64,000 bases of DNA from Apis mellifera (lineage: Eukaryota; Arthropoda; Insecta; Hymenoptera; Apidae). Of this stretch, positions 60,131 to 64,000 are shown piece by piece. The position numbers were made by a program, and so were the translations under genes. The DNA is taken from positions 1,364,001-1,428,000 of the forward strand of contig NC_037651.1 of the NCBI RefSeq assembly GCF_003254395.2, read 5' to 3'. Numbering within the stretch: position 1 is the first letter of the stretch; every line of letters starts with the position of its first letter. The notes beneath the pieces are model-generated. The model did not search any database and was not told the DNA's origin. It saw nothing but the letters and a program-made list of their open reading frames with translations.

Positions 60131-62700
60131 TGAAATTGTTATAAAAATTAATTTTTAAATAGAAACGCTATTGTCACTACGAAAAGTATTTGCAAAACAT
60201 TGTTACACTTGATATTTATCTTATATTATATTGATGTATAATAATAAGTGTTCATATAAGATTCAAGTTATATTATATTTCATATACTTTATTGATATAT
60301 TTTTGATATAATTATAAAAATTTACTTTGGAAATGAAATATAGAATATTATTAAAGAAATACTTTTTGGAAAATGGGAACAAGTGCAAATAGTTTCTGTA
60401 GTTATTGTAAATATTTTTACTTCTTTGTTATAACATATAAGAATTATAACAAATCATTATTTTGCATTAAAATATCAAATCTCATAGAAGATCTTTCATC
60501 TTATATTAGTAGCGTTCACTGATATATGATTTTATATTTGATAATATAATTTTCTGTTTAAAATAAGAGAATAGATAGTCAAATTTTAATGCTGTATTCT
60601 ATTCTTGAAAGATGAAAAAAAGGTACAAAATTCTTTTTTTTTGATATATAAAAACTTTATGTGATTTTTTGCAATAATACAAACATCACATTGATATTCT
60701 CTACTATTTCTTGACTTTGCATAAATGAGTATTTTTTCATTCAATATTAGAATAAACCATTCTAATAAGACTGAATTGTCAAACTTCTAGATAAAAATAA
60801 ACTACTAGTAAGCATAAGTTTTCTTTAATATTAAGACTTGCTCTGTTATAACATTTATTTCTAACAAAGTAAAGTATTATCTTTATAATTCTATTATTTA
60901 TATGATACTATTATAATTCTACTTATTTATAATTACCTATTTATAATTCTACTTATTTATATGATACTTCATATAAAATTTTAAAGTGAAAAAAATGTTT
61001 ATATTTCCAAAAGAAAGAATTTCTAAAATTACATGCTATGTAATTTTTCTTTATATTTAGAAAAACTAGAATACAGAGTTTGATTTATTTTTAAAGCATA
61101 TTATTTTTCAAGTTGTGTTTCAAAACCTGATAATCTAAATAAATTATAATAAATGAAACTAAACTTTTTATTTTTGATTTCCAAATATTTTGTCTTTTGA
61201 TTAATGCAATGTGTATTTTTGAAAATCATATTTAATACTTTTATAATTCTCGTATAATATGGTTTATTCTAAAAATAAATAAATAATGAATGCGATGATG
61301 ATATATAGCATCTGATAATTATATGTAAGATATAGAATTGTAAAAAAAATAATCCAAAAAAGAAAATGACAAAACTTTCCATAGGATTATCATATGTCTG
61401 ATCTTAAACAGATTGTTTCCCTTTGAAATTCCCTTATATTTCGTTTTTCTTCTACAATTCAATTTAACTATAGTCTATTATAATTTGATTTATTCTGTTC
61501 TCATTTATTTTTAATTAAAATTATTAGATCATAGATAATGATTAGTGTAAATTATTTACTTTCATAGTATTTCGTTTTAATTTTATATTTTACATTATAA
61601 AGATCCATCTATCACTTGACATATAGAATATAAATAAGAAATAAAATTAAATAATCTTTCATTAAATAAATTAATTCAAATTTAATCCAAACTATTATAA
61701 TCAGCTAATATTTAAAAATATTGATTGAAAATTAAAATGAAATTCTTTATAAAATTTATACAAATATATCATGATAAATTTAAAAAAACATCTGATATTA
61801 AACAATTAACAACTTCATTTAATCATATAAAAATGAATTTAGATCCATTACTGAATCACGTATTTATATTTGTTAATATATTATTTAATTACTAGAAATA
61901 TATAGTAAATTAAAAAAATATATATTCTGACACTAATTAAACTTTGATTTTAAAATAAATATTAATAAAATAACAAAACTAAAAAATAAAATTTTTTAAA
62001 TCAATACAAATCACAAATGTTAAAAAAAATGATGAAAAAATGAATTTTCACTTTATAAATTTTTTAGACTAAACTATAAGAACAATTAAAAAATTTAAAT
62101 TAATTGTAAAAGAATTAAAATAATAATTTTTCATAAAAATTTATGAATATTACTTTTGTTTATATTTTAAAACAAAAGAAAAATTAACATGTTAAAAACT
62201 ATTTCTTATTAATAATGTATTCTATTCCTGTGTTACATAATTGTATCATTTTTCTTTAATATCCATTATTTTTTACTCGTTCAATTTATTCTCTAAGAAT
62301 AGTTTTACTTTTGTATAAAAACTCGTTATTTTAATTTAATAAATTAAGTTTGTAATTTATTCGAATATACTCACGCAAATTATAACTATATTTTTTTATA
62401 CATCTAATAACAAATTAGATTAAATGTATTGCAGAATTATGCAATTAACTAATTAATAAATAAATTAATTATTTACTTATTAATAAAAATAAAAATTCTA
62501 TTTCTAAAAACTTATTGCGTAATTCCATATTATTAGATACATAAAAAAAAAGATTTATAATTTGCGAGAATACATTCGAATAAATTATAAATTTAATTTA
62601 TTGATATATTATGTGTCATAAATTTTTACAATATTTCATGTAAGTATCAAAAAAATGAAAAATAAAATATCTGAAGGAATATCAACCGGGAAATATTTGA
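60131..62700. other. 2.5 kb of A+T-rich DNA, no gene seen
   Basis: The only structure found is the tandem array at 60883-60970. Confidence 0.6.
60883..60970 (+). repeat. Three-unit tandem repeat, about 30-bp period
   Basis: Units start TTATAATTCTA at 60883, 60911 and 60941. Units 1 and 3 share TTATTTATATGATACT, while unit 2 has TTATTTATAATTACCTAT. Confidence 0.85.
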
Positions 62701-64000
62701 CTAAGTAATCGTTTAATTATATTTAGCAATGTACGTTATCCATTGAAAATGTTATCAAGACAGCGGGAAAAAAAGAAATTCTGATAACATTACTCACATG
62801 TCTCTGATGGATTGGAGTAACGTGCACAGCACACGTAATCCTCGTTAAAACAGCGGCAAAAACGCCACACACACACGGAACACTGATCGAGAGAGAGAGC
62901 ACACCGAACCAGTTCACTTCAGTCGAATAATCGCACGATACATCTAAAACTACGTCGATGGGAGATCCCATCCAGGAGATCAAGAGAAAAAAAAAAAAAA
63001 GTATAGTCACTTCGTTTCCATCGTGTTGTTTCGTTTCATCCGTGATAACAATAAGTTCATCCTATCCTCCTTCCTTCCTCACCATTCCTTCCGTCACTGT
63101 TTATTCCTACCTACAAAACATTATTTCACCGCATGCATAACAACATCATCCATGTATATTCGATCATTATGATCAAAAGAAAAAAAAAAACGTCATTAAG
63201 AACACTAGAACGACGATAATACGCTTCTTTTTATCGTCTTACAATCGTGACACGCGCGCAGTTCGATATGAATCCGCAAGTAACGCGAATGTCTTCATCG
63301 TTTCCCGCGTTTTAACACAGAGAATTTACTATACGGATCGTGTCCAAACGCCACGATTCCAGGACTCGTCCCATAGCAGATTCCTCATCGTTAATCACGG
63401 CGCCCATTTCCCATTCCGTTAAAACGCGGGCCTCGAGAACATAAGTCCGCAGAAAAATCGCGGAACGGGAGTCGTTTCGCCGCGAGGTGGCCACGAAACG
63501 AGGTTAATGGCACTCGAGATGCTCCACACAGTTTGCCACCTCGGACACGTCGTATGTCGATCAGCTGCAATCCCGAAACGAGCTCACAAATTAATCAGTA
63601 TCGAGAAATACGACAGAACCAAATATAAATGACAATAACGAAGCACAGGATATCCTAAAGCGAACGTCGCTTTTCATCAGTAGCAGGGACGGCACTTATA
63701 GTAACCCACTTTCAAAGCGACATCATTTTATTCCACTGTGGTTTACTTCCTAGATCCACAATATTTTTTTTCAATTTTATCATCACTCGTAACACGTACC
63801 GATCGCACAATAATTGAATTCCACGGATCTCAGTTAATTCCCAGCATTGCCACTCGATGACCAGCTGACAGCATCGAGATTGCGACGAGGAAAACAGCCC
63901 TCGCCTTGCTCCATTTAGCGTCGATTTTAGGAGATCATCTTATTACAATTACTTTTTCACACACTATTTCCAATCGTTCCCCGATTCACAAGATAACTCG
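62701..64000. promoter_or_regulatory. CpG-rich terminal island, possible promoter/5' region
   Basis: This is the longest CpG-dense block in the window and it continues past the right edge. It holds an initiator-like TTCAGTC (62918-62924), the near-palindrome ACGTG-CACAGCA-CACGT (about 62820-62836), a GA run and an A run (about 62986-62999). Minus frames at 62723-63010 and 63312-63494 and a plus frame at 62958-63140 are open. The second (VLEARVLTEWEMGAVINDEE...) is the most protein-like but starts with GTG and has no splice support. A gene beginning at or beyond the right edge is a reasonable guess. Confidence 0.35.
63312..63494 (-). CDS. Doubtful 60-codon frame
   Basis: This minus-strand frame is open for about 64 codons in CpG-rich DNA. 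The peptide (YVLEARVLTEWEMGAVINDE, then ESAMGRVLESWRLDTIRIVN) has a balanced acidic/hydrophobic composition with no stop in spite of its length. There is no ATG at its left end, no good acceptor upstream, and no family I recognise. If real it would be an exon of a gene transcribed leftwards. If not, it is a by-product of high G+C. Confidence 0.12.
   Translation of the reverse strand: MATSRRNDSRSAIFLRTYVLEARVLTEWEMGAVINDEESAMGRVLESWRLDTIRIVNSLC

Noticed and set aside
1..64000. tRNA, rRNA, CRISPR arrays, known microRNAs
   Set aside because: No cloverleaf with A/B boxes, no rRNA segment, no regularly spaced repeat-spacer array and no mature microRNA sequence I know was found by eye; a covariance-model scan would be needed to be sure.

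Overview
The window looks like insect nuclear DNA, most likely hymenopteran and possibly honey bee (Apis) or a close relative. This is an inference from base composition only: very A+T-rich DNA, homopolymer and microsatellite tracts, and discrete islands of higher G+C with abundant CpG. No protein, rRNA, tRNA or transposase that I recognise is present, so the species is not proven.

Layout: I see no multi-exon gene I can name. The longest stop-free frames are short, lie mostly inside the islands, and carry no family motif I know. The window reads best as a gene desert, a very large intron, or an intergenic regulatory landscape. About forty moderate-G+C islands of 0.15-1.4 kb are separated by A+T-rich DNA. 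The main islands are at 3.2-3.4, 5.0-6.3, 9.8-10.6, 16.8-17.5, 18.9-20.0, 23.0-23.5, 25.8-26.8, 32.1-33.0, 33.6-35.3, 36.0-36.8, 37.8-38.15, 40.1-42.2, 44.7-45.3, 52.1-52.6, 55.9-56.3, 59.4-60.1 and 62.7-64.0 kb. The last runs off the right edge and looks most like promoter or 5'-end territory.

Possible coding material is limited to short low-confidence candidates: a cysteine-containing minus-strand exon-like frame (845-1033), a signal-peptide-bearing small ORF downstream of a perfect NRF1/Ewg palindrome (3789-4058), a 46-codon cysteine-containing ORF (13052-13192, minus), and ORFs with plausible splice sites near 30.9, 37.9 and 44.9 kb.

Repeats are the best supported features. There is a dispersed family with a TTAGGTTAG...TAACCT core (one copy near 1.7 kb, two in tandem at 55 kb), a ~295 bp tandem duplication (7.6-8.25 kb), a separated duplication (17.7/18.4 kb), a diverged four-unit array (6.2-6.7 kb), an A+T minisatellite (28.6 kb) and several perfect inverted repeats (10.4, 27.4 and 39.4 kb). 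Regulatory readings of the islands rest on single motifs such as an RFX X-box, an NRF1/Ewg palindrome and a cluster of E-box palindromes, and are hypotheses.
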